DNA of 36,687 bases, taken from positions 1 to 36,687 of the forward strand of contig CAADVN010000068.1 of assembly GCA_900752445.1 (NCBI GenBank), given 5' to 3'. The position numbers and the translations under genes are program-made. Origin of the DNA: an uncultured Oscillospiraceae bacterium. GTDB lineage: Bacteria > Bacillota > Clostridia > Oscillospirales > Oscillospiraceae. Below the pieces are notes generated by a model, which saw nothing but the letters and a program-made list of their open reading frames with translations, had not been told where the DNA came from and searched no databases. Positions 8,331 to 15,514 of the stretch are shown one piece after another; position 1 is the first letter of the stretch; each line of letters opens with the position of its first letter.

Positions 8331-9139
8331 TCAGCTGATGGCCTCCAGCAGCTCGGCCTCGCTACCGGCGGCTGAATATGCAGTTCCGTCTCCGTCTGAA
8401 CATACGAGCCCGCCGTCATCAGCCCAGATGAGGATGGTTTCGCTGCTCTCCTCATACTCCACGTCCAGAAGATAGCTGGCTTCGCAGTCAGGCTCCTCGG
8501 CCCCCGCCTCGGCGGTGCAGCTCAATATATCCGCGACCACCGCGATGCTCTCCGCATCCGTGATCTCCGCCTCCACCGCGCCGCTTATCCTCAGGCTCAG
8601 GACTTCTTCAGGCTCCATCAGGCGCTTCAGCTTCGAGGTATCGTCATATGACTGTTCCTGGACCCCGTTCTCAGCGCCCTCTGGCGCCGAATCCGACGCA
8701 GCCGCATCCGAGCCTCCGGCGGGCGCATCGGTATCAAACTCACGAGGCGCGGCGGGCCGCCCGGAACGCGCGGGGGGCGCCGCGGGCCGGCCCCCCCCCC
8801 CCCCCCCCGGGAGGGGGGGGAAAGCCGTACTGTCGTCAGTACGGCCAGTGCCAGGCAGGCGGCCAGGGCGAGATATTTGGGCCAGCTCTTTCCGGGCTTC
8901 TTCGCCATCGTCGCCCCAGACTCGCCCCGGGTGCTCACGGCGGCCATCACCTGCGCCGTAAATCCGGCGGGTGCGGCCTCCTCCCCAAGCGAAAGGGAGA
9001 TCGCCCTGAACGCATCACATAGCCTGCGGCAGCGCGAGCACCGCTTCAAATGCAGCTCGAGCTCGGTCTTTTCAGGCTCCTGCAGCTCTCCGTCAACGTA
9101 CTCGCTTATCAACATCTCAAATCTGTCGCATTCGCTCAT
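8331..9139 (-). CDS. zinc-finger anti-sigma factor, reading frame broken at a poly-G tract
   Basis: ATG 9139 overlaps the ECF sigma stop codon (ATGA). The N-terminal part has a zf-HC2/RsiW-like domain (MSECDRFEMLISEYVDGEL, then HLKRCSRC) and one membrane helix (YLALAACLALAVL), so it should hold the sigma factor at the membrane. Just after the helix the coding strand has C8-T-C3-G18. Continuing in the same frame gives an Arg/Pro-rich tail that stops at 8627. The other frame is open from this tract to 8331 and reads as a natural acidic extracytoplasmic linker (EFDTDAPAGGSDAAASDSAP) followed by a ~95-residue folded-looking domain starting near MEPEEVLSLRIS. One added or two removed bases would join them into ~269 residues. 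Either a sequencing or assembly error or a real contingency tract. Confidence 0.8.
8791..8820. repeat. C18 / G-rich homopolymer tract with adjacent perfect hairpin
   Basis: Plus strand: 18 C (8791-8808), GGG, A, then 8 G (8813-8820). The two runs are mutually complementary. Directly beside it, 8824-8845 is a perfect 9-bp inverted repeat with a TCGT loop. The reading frame of the anti-sigma gene changes here. Confidence 0.9.
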
Positions 9140-9756
9140 GCGTCCACACCTCCCTTCCGCTCGTTTGACGCCATCGCCTCCGGAATGTTCCCTTCCTTGA
9201 CCAAAATCTCCGAAAGTTTTTTGCGCGCCCGGAAGATGCGGGACTTGACCGTACCCTCCTCGAGCTTCAGGCATCGGCCTATCTCATCGTAGCTGAGCCC
9301 GTTTATCTCCCTTAACAGCAGTATCTCCCTGTATTCGGGCGTGAGCTTGGACAGCCCGCGGCGTACTGCCTCGCGCAGCTCCGCGCGCTCCAGCCCCGCC
9401 TCAGGCGAAAACCTCTCGTCCGGTATCTCCAGCTCGCCTTCCTCGCCGTCCTCGTCCTCCCAGCTGAGCGACACGGTGCGGCGCTTCGCCCGCCCGCGCA
9501 GGAAGTCGATGCAGATGTTGCTCGTCAGCCGATAGAGCCACACCGAGAACTTGCTCTCGCCACGGAAACTGCCAATCGAATTGTACGCGCGTATGAAGGC
9601 CTCCTGGGCCATGTCCCGCGCGTCCTCCTCGTTGCCCACCATCCGCAGTGCGAGGCTGTATACCTTATTCTGATGTTCAAGCACCAGCGCCTCAAACGCA
9701 TCGGCGTCGCCGGAGCGCACCCTGACGATGATCTCCAGCTCTTCTTCCCGCGTCAT
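9136..9756 (-). CDS. ECF-type RNA polymerase sigma factor (sigma-70 family)
   Basis: A 206-residue SigW/RpoE-like ECF sigma factor. Region 2 is clear (DAFEALVLEHQNKVYSLAL; EEDARDMAQEAFIRAY; SKFSVWLYRLTSNICIDFLR, ~18-87), an acidic linker follows (~95-115), and region 4 is clear (LTPEYREILLLREINGLSYD; EEGTVKSRIFRARKKL, ~135-180). ATG 9756 is preceded by AGAGAG; the start is 11 bases after the dusB stop. The stop overlaps the anti-sigma start, so the pair is translationally coupled, the usual arrangement for a sigma factor and its membrane inhibitor. No separate ECF-type promoter (AAC ... CGT) is obvious upstream, so transcription probably comes from the trmB promoter or from inside dusB. The inducing signal is unknown, probably envelope stress. 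Confidence 0.95.
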   Translation of the reverse strand: MTREEELEIIVRVRSGDADAFEALVLEHQNKVYSLALRMVGNEEDARDMAQEAFIRAYNSIGSFRGESKFSVWLYRLTSNICIDFLRGRAKRRTVSLSWEDEDGEEGELEIPDERFSPEAGLERAELREAVRRGLSKLTPEYREILLLREINGLSYDEIGRCLKLEEGTVKSRIFRARKKLSEILVKEGNIPEAMASNERKGGVDA

Positions 9757-9767
9757 GCCATCACTCT

Positions 9768-10766
9768 CTACACTATTATATCCATCGGCGGCCTGCCTTT
9801 TACTATTTCCGCCGCTATACCACGCAGTTCATCCATGGTGGATATCCGCACCAGCTTCTGCTTCCAGGCCGAGGAATAAGGCAGGCCCTTCAAATACCAG
9901 GGCAGCCGCGCCCGCGCCTCTATGCACGCGAGCCTCTCGCCCTTCTCCTGTGCGGCTGTCTCGACCTGCCGCACAGCTGTCGCCAGCCGCTCCTCGAGCA
10001 CGGGCCTCTCCGGCACCGGCTCCCCGGCCAGCGCGGCGTTTATCTCAGCGAACAGCCACGGGTCGCCAAAAGCGCCCCGCCCGACCATGCAGGCGTCCGC
10101 GCCCGTATAACTCAATATGTGCGCCGCGTCCGCGCCCGAGAACACGTCCCCGTTGGCGATGACCGGCACCGACACCGCGCGCTTCACGTCCCTTATGACG
10201 TCCCAGTCCGCGCGCCCGGCGTACATCTGCACCCGCGTGCGCCCGTGTACGGCTATCGCCGCCGCGCCCGCCTGCTCGCAGAGCTTTGCAAATTCCACCG
10301 CGTTCACGCTCCCGCCGTCCCAGCCCTTGCGTATCTTCACCGTCACTGGCACGGGTACGGCCTTCGCCACCGCCGCGACTATCTCCGCCGCGAGCTCCGG
10401 CGTGCGCATGAGCGCCGAGCCGTCGCCGGACTTCACCACCTTGCCCACGGGGCAGCCCATATTGATGTCTATTATCTCCGCGCCTGATGAGTCCAGCGCC
10501 CGCCTTGCGCCCTCGGCCATGGCCTCCGGCTCGTGGCCGAAGATCTGCGCCGAGACCGGCCTGCCCGTCTCCGGCACGTACAGCAGCGAGGCTGTCTTCT
10601 TATCATTATAACACAGCGCCTTCGCGCTGACCATCTCGGTGTAAACCAGCGCCGCGCCCTGCTCGATGCAAAGCCCGCGGAAGGCCGCGTCCGTCACGCC
10701 CGCCATGGGCGCGAGCACCGCTCTTCCCGCCAGCTTGACGCTGCCTATCGAAAAGCCCGCGCTCAA
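9768..10766 (-). CDS. dusB: tRNA-dihydrouridine synthase, DusB-like
   Basis: A 332-residue FMN enzyme that reduces uridine to dihydrouridine in the tRNA D loop. Visible: LAPMAGVTDAAFR near the N-terminus, TEMVSAKAL, the catalytic-cysteine motif INMGCPVGKVVKSGDGSALM (~100), VKIRKGW, VHGRTR, NGDVFSG and GRGAFGDPW (FMN phosphate region), i.e. a TIM barrel followed by a helical domain. The start is probably TTG 10766, which overlaps the exoA stop as TTGA and gives the family N-terminus (SIGSVKLAGRAVLAPMAG). No good independent RBS is present, so translational coupling to exoA is likely. Longer in-frame extensions only retranslate exoA sequence. Confidence 0.93.
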   Translation of the reverse strand: MSAGFSIGSVKLAGRAVLAPMAGVTDAAFRGLCIEQGAALVYTEMVSAKALCYNDKKTASLLYVPETGRPVSAQIFGHEPEAMAEGARRALDSSGAEIIDINMGCPVGKVVKSGDGSALMRTPELAAEIVAAVAKAVPVPVTVKIRKGWDGGSVNAVEFAKLCEQAGAAAIAVHGRTRVQMYAGRADWDVIRDVKRAVSVPVIANGDVFSGADAAHILSYTGADACMVGRGAFGDPWLFAEINAALAGEPVPERPVLEERLATAVRQVETAAQEKGERLACIEARARLPWYLKGLPYSSAWKQKLVRISTMDELRGIAAEIVKGRPPMDIIV

Positions 10767-11515
10767 TTCAGGTCCAGCCCCACGGGGCAGTGGTCGCTGC
10801 CGTAGATCTCCGGGCAGATGAAAGCCTTGTCTATCCTCTCGCGCAGCCTGTCCGAGCACAGGAAGTAGTCTATGCGCCAGCCGACGTTCCTCTCCCTCGC
10901 CGCCGCGCGGAAGCTCCACCAGCTGTAGGCCCCCTCAAGGTCGGGATACAGGTACCGGAAGGTGTCCGTGAAGCCCGCCGCGAGCAGCTCGGTCATTTTG
11001 CCGCGCTCCTCGTCCGTGAAGCCGGGGTTCATGCGGTTCGTCTTGGGGTTTTTGAGGTCTATCTCCTCGTGGGCGACGTTCATGTCGCCGCAGACCACGA
11101 CGGGCTTGACCCGGTCGAGCTCGACCAGGTAGTCCCTGAAGGCGTCCTCCCAGCTCATGCGGTAGTCGAGCCTCTTTAGCCCGTCCTGCGAATTGGGCGT
11201 GTAGACGCAAACGAGGTAAAAGTCCTCGTACTCGAGGGTTATGACCCTGCCCTCGGTGTCGTGCTCGTCATGGCCGAGGTTGTAGCTGACGCCGAGCGGC
11301 TTCACGCGCGTGAACACCGCCGTGCCGGAGTAGCCCTTCTTCTCGGCGTAGCACCAGAACTGCTCGTAGCCGGGCAAGTCGAGCTCTATCTGGCCGGCCT
11401 GGAGCTTGGTCTCCTGCAGGCAGAAAATGTCGGCGTCGAGGCCCCAGAAGATGTCCTCAAAGCCCTTTTTCATAACGGCCCTCAGGCCGTTTACATTCCA
11501 GGATATCATTCGCAT
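10763..11515 (-). CDS. exoA: exodeoxyribonuclease III / AP endonuclease
   Basis: A 250-residue Xth/ExoA-family base-excision repair enzyme that cuts DNA at abasic sites and has 3'-5' exonuclease activity. All family motifs are visible: MISWNVNGLRA at the N-terminus, LQETK (metal Glu), YTPNSQ, GDMNVAHEEIDL, WWSFR, GWRIDYFLCS, and the terminal SDHCPVGLDL with the catalytic His. ATG 11515 is preceded by GGGGAGG at 7 bases and overlaps the trmB stop by 10 bases; ATG 11509 is possible. Its own stop overlaps the dusB start. The second gene of the minus-strand operon. Confidence 0.97.
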   Translation of the reverse strand: MRMISWNVNGLRAVMKKGFEDIFWGLDADIFCLQETKLQAGQIELDLPGYEQFWCYAEKKGYSGTAVFTRVKPLGVSYNLGHDEHDTEGRVITLEYEDFYLVCVYTPNSQDGLKRLDYRMSWEDAFRDYLVELDRVKPVVVCGDMNVAHEEIDLKNPKTNRMNPGFTDEERGKMTELLAAGFTDTFRYLYPDLEGAYSWWSFRAAARERNVGWRIDYFLCSDRLRERIDKAFICPEIYGSDHCPVGLDLN

Positions 11516-12159
11516 GTCCAGGCCTCCCCTCTGACCGCGACGAGGCGGTTTATCTTGACGCCCTGCTCGTGGAACTTGGCCTCATAGTCGGTCATGACGC
11601 CGGTGACGCCGTTTTCGTGCAGGTCGCGCGTGACCTCCCTGAGCGTCCAGCCGCAGTTTTGGAACTGTTCAACGCTCCACTCGAAGAGCATGACGTTGTC
11701 GGTCTTGAGCCAGACCTCGCCGCTGGGCGGCAGCAAATCGAAGTAGAGCTTCTGGAAGCCCGGCGCCGTGAGCCGGCGCTTGAACTGCTTCTTCTTTGGC
11801 CAGGGGTCGGGGAAATTTATGTATATTCTCGAGACCTCGCCGGGCGCGAAGAACTCCGGCAGCAGCGCGGCGTCGCGGTCGAGGAACCGGACGTTTGTCA
11901 GCCCTGCGTCTCTGACGCGCTCCATGGCGACGACCATGGCGTCGGGCACTTTTTCGACGGCGCAGAGCAGCGCGTCGGGCTCGGCGGCGGCCATGCCGGC
12001 GGTGAAGCGGCCCTTGCCGCAGCCCAACTCGAGGCAGAGGCGGTCATGGCCCGGGAAATCGGTGAGCCATTTGCCTTTATGGATTTCCGGTGTATTTTCA
12101 AGCAGCCCCGCGCAGCGCTCCCACCTTGGCACGAGGTTCGGTTTCTTTCTCATTCTCAA
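11506..12159 (-). CDS. trmB: tRNA (guanine-N7-)-methyltransferase
   Basis: A 217-residue SAM-dependent enzyme that makes m7G46 in the tRNA variable loop. Motifs: LELGCGKGRFTAGMA (SAM site), FLDRDAALLPEFF, YINFPDPWPKKKQFKRRL (the TrmB hallmark) and MTDYEAKFHEQG near the C-terminus. TTG 12159 is chosen as start: it gives the family N-terminus (M)RMRKKPNL and has GGAG ten bases upstream. ATG 12153 is possible; GTG 12177 lies upstream of the predicted transcription start and is unlikely. First gene of the trmB-exoA-dusB-ECF-anti-sigma unit. The neighbouring divergent tRNA-Pro carries G at position 46, so it is a plausible substrate. Confidence 0.95.
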   Translation of the reverse strand: MRMRKKPNLVPRWERCAGLLENTPEIHKGKWLTDFPGHDRLCLELGCGKGRFTAGMAAAEPDALLCAVEKVPDAMVVAMERVRDAGLTNVRFLDRDAALLPEFFAPGEVSRIYINFPDPWPKKKQFKRRLTAPGFQKLYFDLLPPSGEVWLKTDNVMLFEWSVEQFQNCGWTLREVTRDLHENGVTGVMTDYEAKFHEQGVKINRLVAVRGEAWTCE

Positions 12160-12180
12160 GTCTACCACGCTCCGCACAGC

Positions 12181-12209
12181 ATGATAACATATCCTGACGA
12201 AAACTTCAA
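12181..12209 (-). promoter_or_regulatory. promoter of the trmB operon
   Basis: TTGAAG (12209-12204), 17-base spacer, TATCAT (12186-12181) on the minus strand, about 20 bases before the trmB start. It is back-to-back with the tRNA-Pro promoter; the two -35 boxes are only 11 bases apart. Confidence 0.65.
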
Positions 12210-12220
12210 CGAAGAAAAGG

Positions 12221-12249
12221 TTGCGGAATGGTTAAAGACATAGTATAAT
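12221..12249 (+). promoter_or_regulatory. promoter of tRNA-Pro
   Basis: TTGCGG (12221-12226), 17-base spacer, consensus TATAAT (12244-12249), ending 10 bases before the first tRNA base. Confidence 0.75.
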
Positions 12250-12259
12250 CAGAACTCAC

Positions 12260-12335
12260 CGGGGTGTTGCGCAGTTGGTAGCGCGCCTGCTTTGGGAGCA
12301 GGAGGCCCGGGGTTCGAGTCCCCGCACTCCGACCA
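12260..12335 (+). tRNA. tRNA-Pro (anticodon UGG), CCA encoded
   Basis: Full cloverleaf. The acceptor stem is CGGGGTG with CACTCCG (one G-U pair), the D arm is GCGC-AGTTGGTA-GCGC, and the anticodon stem is CCTGC/GCAGG with loop TTTGGGA, so TGG lies at 12293-12295. The variable loop is AGGCC with G46, and the T arm is CGGGG-TTCGAGT-CCCCG. Discriminator A is followed by an encoded CCA (12333-12335). It reads CCA and, by wobble, other CCN codons. Confidence 0.97.
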
Positions 12336-12341
12336 CCTTCG

Positions 12342-12381
12342 GCAGAAAAACCGCCTTTTCAGGCGGTTTTTCTGCGTTTTT
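12342..12381 (+). terminator. intrinsic terminator of tRNA-Pro
   Basis: A perfect 14-bp stem (12342-12355 with 12362-12375), a six-base loop, then GTTTTT. It begins 6 bases after CCA. Confidence 0.92.
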
Positions 12382-12436
12382 GTAGAAGGGATCGGTCTGC
12401 GCTTGATGCGTTGGCCGTAGTCTTCGACAAGATAAA

Positions 12437-12460
12437 CGGAGCGCTCACATGGGCGCTCCG
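12437..12460 (-). terminator. probable terminator of the GNAT gene
   Basis: CGGAGCGCTC / GGGCGCTCCG stem with an ACAT loop, just after the GNAT stop on the minus strand. The T tract that follows is weak (TTTATCTTG). Confidence 0.5.
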
Positions 12461-12464
12461 CTCT

Positions 12465-12908
12465 TCATAGCTCTTTTTGCAGATACACCATGTCCACCAG
12501 TTGTACCCCGCACTCGTAGATGGGATGGTCGTAGTTGTCGGTAAAAAAATACTTGACCAGATGATGTCTGCGGAAGCCGCAGGATTCATAAAACGGGATG
12601 GTGGAGGGGCTGTCCCCGGTGCCCACTTGCAGCACCGTATACTGCTCCTTATAGGTTCGGACGAGGAAGTCTACCATGGCCTTTCCATAACCCCTGCCCT
12701 GGAAATCAGGCTCCACGGCAAGGTTTTTCAGCTCCAGTATGCCGTCTCCTTCATCGGTCACCACACATTCGGCCTTGACTCCGTCGTCCTCCAGCACATA
12801 CATGGTCCCCCTCTCCAGATAGCGGTCCACCATGTCCTCCTGCTCATCCGCCAGCAGCAGTAGACCCATGTATCTCTTTTTATCGGTCTCCACCTTTTTA
12901 ATTTCCAT
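12465..12908 (-). CDS. GNAT family N-acetyltransferase
   Basis: A 147-residue single-domain acetyltransferase. Motif A is clear: LKNLAVEPDFQGRGYGKAM with the acetyl-CoA pyrophosphate loop QGRGYG (~80); motif B is FYESCGFRRHHLVKYFF. The substrate (small molecule, peptide or protein) cannot be told from sequence. ATG 12908 starts MEIKKVETDKK; GAGG lies about 11 bases upstream. It is transcribed divergently from the WYL regulator at 13054, and both promoters lie in the shared 145-base gap, so it may be a target of that regulator. Confidence 0.85.
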   Translation of the reverse strand: MEIKKVETDKKRYMGLLLLADEQEDMVDRYLERGTMYVLEDDGVKAECVVTDEGDGILELKNLAVEPDFQGRGYGKAMVDFLVRTYKEQYTVLQVGTGDSPSTIPFYESCGFRRHHLVKYFFTDNYDHPIYECGVQLVDMVYLQKEL

Positions 12909-12947
12909 GGGTGTTCCATCCTCTGCCTGCCGGCCTTGATGGGGTTT

Positions 12948-12976
12948 ATGATACCATATGATATGCGCCTCTGCAA
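12948..12976 (-). promoter_or_regulatory. candidate promoter of the GNAT gene
   Basis: TTGCAG (12976-12971), 17-base spacer, TATCAT (12953-12948) on the minus strand. The -35 box is poor. Confidence 0.45.
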
Positions 12977-12990
12977 TTCTTTGAGAAACA

Positions 12991-13023
12991 TGACATACAG
13001 TTGTCGCACCTCTATGGTATAAT
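12991..13023 (+). promoter_or_regulatory. WYL-regulator promoter with an imperfect dyad, possible operator
   Basis: TATAAT at 13018-13023 with no good -35 at normal spacing. In the -35 area lies an inverted repeat, TGACA (12991-12995), six bases, TGTCG (13002-13006), 4 of 5 bp matched. This is a reasonable operator for the regulator that starts at 13054, and it could also affect the divergent GNAT gene. Confidence 0.45.
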
Positions 13024-13053
13024 GCAGGCAAACCAGGAAAGGCGGTGCATCCC

Positions 13054-13980
13054 ATGAAGATGGAGCGGCTCATCGGTATACTGTCCATCCTGCTCCAGCG
13101 TGAGAAGGTCACAGCCCCGGAGCTGGCGGCGCAGTTTGAGGTATCCCGCCGTACTATCCAGCGGGACATCGAGTCATTGTGCCGGGCAGGCATCCCCATT
13201 TCCACAGCTCAGGGCACAGGCGGCGGCATCTCTATCATGGAGGGCTACCGGGTTGACCGGACGGTGCTCACAGCCCCGGAGATGCAGGCCATCCTGGCTG
13301 GGCTCAGGAGCCTGGACAGCGTAAGCGGCACCCGGCGCTACGCCCAACTTATGGAAAAACTGTCCGCCGGGGCAGGCGGGCTGGTATCCGGCGGCGCCCA
13401 CATGCTCATCGACCTCTCCTCCTGGTATAAGACCAGCCTGCCGCCGAAAATCGAGCTCATCCAAGGCGCCATCGAGCAGCACCGCGCCGTCCGTTTTACC
13501 TATTTCTCTCCCAAGGGTGAGTCGGCACGAGCCGTGGAGCCCTACTACCTGGTGTTCCACTGGTCCACCTGGTATGTGTGGGGCTGGTGCCGGATGCGGG
13601 AAGATTTCCGTCTGTTCAAACTGAACCGTATAACGGATCTCGTCACTGGCGAGCCCTTTGCGCCCAAGTCTGCGCCCCTGCCCGACCTGGAGCCCGAGAG
13701 TGTATTTCCGATTAAATACCAAATAGTCGTCCTCTTTGACCCCAGCTGCCGCTGGCGGCTGGTGGAGGAATACGGCGTCGACCGCTTCACCGTGGAGCCT
13801 GATGGCAAACTGCGCTTTACCGGCGGCTTTCCAGATGCCGACAGCGTGCTCAGCTGGATCTTGACTTTTGGTGACAAGGCGGAACTGCTGGAGCCGGCGG
13901 GACTGCGGGAACAGCTGCGGGAACTGGCCGGAACTTTGGCCCGTCGTTATCGAAAGGAGGATTCCCATGGCCTCTCATAA
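13054..13980 (+). CDS. helix-turn-helix transcriptional regulator with WYL domain (YafY type)
   Basis: A 308-residue protein. The N-terminal HTH_11 winged helix (ERLIGILSILLQREKVTAPE; AAQFEVSRRTIQRDIESL, ~3-50) is followed by a WYL ligand-sensing domain (YKTSLPPKIELIQGAI; RFTYFSPKG; VEPYYLVFHWSTWYVWGWC, ~125-185) and a C-terminal WCX-like region. Such regulators often control the genes beside them in response to small ligands or nucleic acid. ATG 13054 has GGCGG eight bases upstream; GTG 13045 is less likely. It overlaps the TfoX-like gene by 14 bases and probably heads a five-gene operon. Confidence 0.9.
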   Translation: MKMERLIGILSILLQREKVTAPELAAQFEVSRRTIQRDIESLCRAGIPISTAQGTGGGISIMEGYRVDRTVLTAPEMQAILAGLRSLDSVSGTRRYAQLMEKLSAGAGGLVSGGAHMLIDLSSWYKTSLPPKIELIQGAIEQHRAVRFTYFSPKGESARAVEPYYLVFHWSTWYVWGWCRMREDFRLFKLNRITDLVTGEPFAPKSAPLPDLEPESVFPIKYQIVVLFDPSCRWRLVEEYGVDRFTVEPDGKLRFTGGFPDADSVLSWILTFGDKAELLEPAGLREQLRELAGTLARRYRKEDSHGLS

Positions 13981-14287
13981 AGATTATGTGGATTATGTGG
14001 CCGAGCAGCTGCGGGAGGCAGGCGCTATCCGCAGCCGGAAAATGTTTGGCGAGTACGGCCTCTATTGCGACGATATATTCTTCGCCGTCATCTGCTGCGA
14101 CCAACTTTTTGTCAAAAGCACACCGGCAGGTGAAGCGGCGTTTCCACAACTGCCCAAGGCTCCGCCCTACGAGGGGGCCAAGGACTACATCTGGGTGGAG
14201 GATGTGGAGGACCGGAACACCATGACCGCTCTCACCCGCCTCACATGTCTGGCTCTTCAGGCCCAGCCCAAAATGAGGAGGAAATGA
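13967..14287 (+). CDS. TfoX/Sxy N-terminal domain family protein
   Basis: A 106-residue protein made only of the TfoX_N-type domain (KDYVDYVAEQLREAG; RKMFGEYGLYCDDIFFAVIC; LFVKSTPAGEA; YIWVEDVED). In Haemophilus, Sxy/TfoX activates competence with CRP, but short stand-alone relatives are common in Firmicutes and their role is not established, so no competence function is claimed. AAAGGAGG precedes ATG 13967. It overlaps the regulator upstream by 14 bases and its stop overlaps an ATG of the next frame. Confidence 0.85.
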   Translation: MASHKDYVDYVAEQLREAGAIRSRKMFGEYGLYCDDIFFAVICCDQLFVKSTPAGEAAFPQLPKAPPYEGAKDYIWVEDVEDRNTMTALTRLTCLALQAQPKMRRK

Positions 14288-14289
14288 CC

Positions 14290-14916
14290 ATGGCCTTTGA
14301 CTACAAGAAGGAGTACAAGGAGTTCTATCTGCCGCCCAGGACGCCGGGTATCGTCACCGTACCCGCCATGAGCTTCCTGGCTGTGCGGGGCCAGGGCGAC
14401 CCTAACGAGGAGGGCGGCGCCTACAAGCAGGCCATAGAGCTGCTCTACGCCGTGGCCTTTACCATCAAAATGAGCAAGCACGAGTTAGGGGAATACTTCG
14501 ACTATGTGGTGCCGCCCCTGGAGGGGCTTTGGTGGCAGGAGGATACCCAGGGTATGGACTACGCCCGCAAGGCAGATCTACGTTGGTTCTCCCTCATACG
14601 CCTGCCGGAGTTTGTGACAGGAGAGGTCTTTGATTTGGCTGTCCGGAAGGCCGCGGGGAAAAAGCAGCGGGACTTTTCCAAGGTAGAGTTTTTCCCCTGG
14701 AAGGAGGGCCTGTGTGTCCAGTGTATGCACCTGGGCCCCTATGACGATGAGCCAGCCACTGTGGCCGCCATGGAGGAGTATGCCATGGGTCAGGGCTATG
14801 TGTTGGATTTCAGCCCGGGTCGGTTCCACCACGAGATCTACCTGAGCGATGCCCGGCGGTGCCGGCCGGAAAAACTGAAAACCGTCATCCGGCAGCCCAT
14901 TAAACAGGCAGAATAA
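14290..14916 (+). CDS. GyrI-like small-molecule-binding domain protein
   Basis: A 208-residue soluble protein of the GyrI-like (SOUL/BacA-fold) group: MAFDYKKEYKEFYLPPR, VTVPAMSFLAVRGQGDPN, TIKMSKHELGEYFDYVVPPL, LEGLWW, and the closing HHEIYLSDARRCRPEKLKTV. Relatives bind small hydrophobic or cationic compounds and often accompany MDR-type regulators. ATG 14290 is eight bases after GGAGG and is preferred over ATG 14284, which overlaps the TfoX-like stop. Same operon. Confidence 0.85.
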   Translation: MAFDYKKEYKEFYLPPRTPGIVTVPAMSFLAVRGQGDPNEEGGAYKQAIELLYAVAFTIKMSKHELGEYFDYVVPPLEGLWWQEDTQGMDYARKADLRWFSLIRLPEFVTGEVFDLAVRKAAGKKQRDFSKVEFFPWKEGLCVQCMHLGPYDDEPATVAAMEEYAMGQGYVLDFSPGRFHHEIYLSDARRCRPEKLKTVIRQPIKQAE

Positions 14917-14928
14917 GGAGAAACAGCC

Positions 14929-15429
14929 ATGGAGATCAGAAAACTTTGCAAAGGCGACGATCTCTTTTCCGTCAGCCGGGTGTATGAGGAGAGCTGGCGC
15001 GCGGCGTATCGCGGATCGCTGCCCCAGGGATATCTGGACAGCCTTCCCACGGGGAAATGGGTCCCCTATTTGGAGCAGGCGGGACGGGAGTCTCTGCTCC
15101 TGCTGGATGGAGAAATAATCGTTGGCACTGCCAGCTGCTGTGCCAGCCGGTTTCCGGAATTGCCGGGCTGGGGAGAGATCGTTTCCATCTATCTTCTGCC
15201 GGAATACTGGGGAAAAGGCTACGGGTAACTGCTGTTTTCCGCTGTGGTGGAACAGTTGGAAGCCATGGGCTGCCGGGATATCTTTTTGTGGGTTCTGGAA
15301 GGCAATCAGCGGGCCAGGGCCTTTTATGAGCGCATGGGGTTCCACCACAGTGGGACCTATGTGGAGGACGATATCGGCGGGATGCCGGTGCGCGAGCTGC
15401 AGTACCGCAGGGAGGCCACGCATGAGTGA
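14929..15429 (+). pseudogene. GNAT acetyltransferase interrupted by one in-frame stop codon
   Basis: The frame from ATG 14929 (SD GGAG) reads as a normal GNAT up to IYLLPEYWGKGYG, then TAA at 15226-15228, then continues in the same frame with LLFSAVVEQLEAMGC and FYERMGFHHSGTYVEDD to a second stop at 15429. The stop falls in motif A, exactly where Lys or Arg is expected after GKGYG; one A-to-T change of AAA explains it. Apart from this codon the gene would encode 165-166 residues, and both halves keep family conservation, so the change is recent, is read through, or is a base-call error. The truncated 99-residue product would lack the rest of the acetyl-CoA site. Confidence 0.88.
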
Positions 15430-15514
15430 GTCTGGATATGGCCGCCAGGAAGCGCATGTTTGCCTTGACATCAGCCTGAAGCTGAACAAGAGATTGAAAA
15501 AGAGGGGTGAGCTT

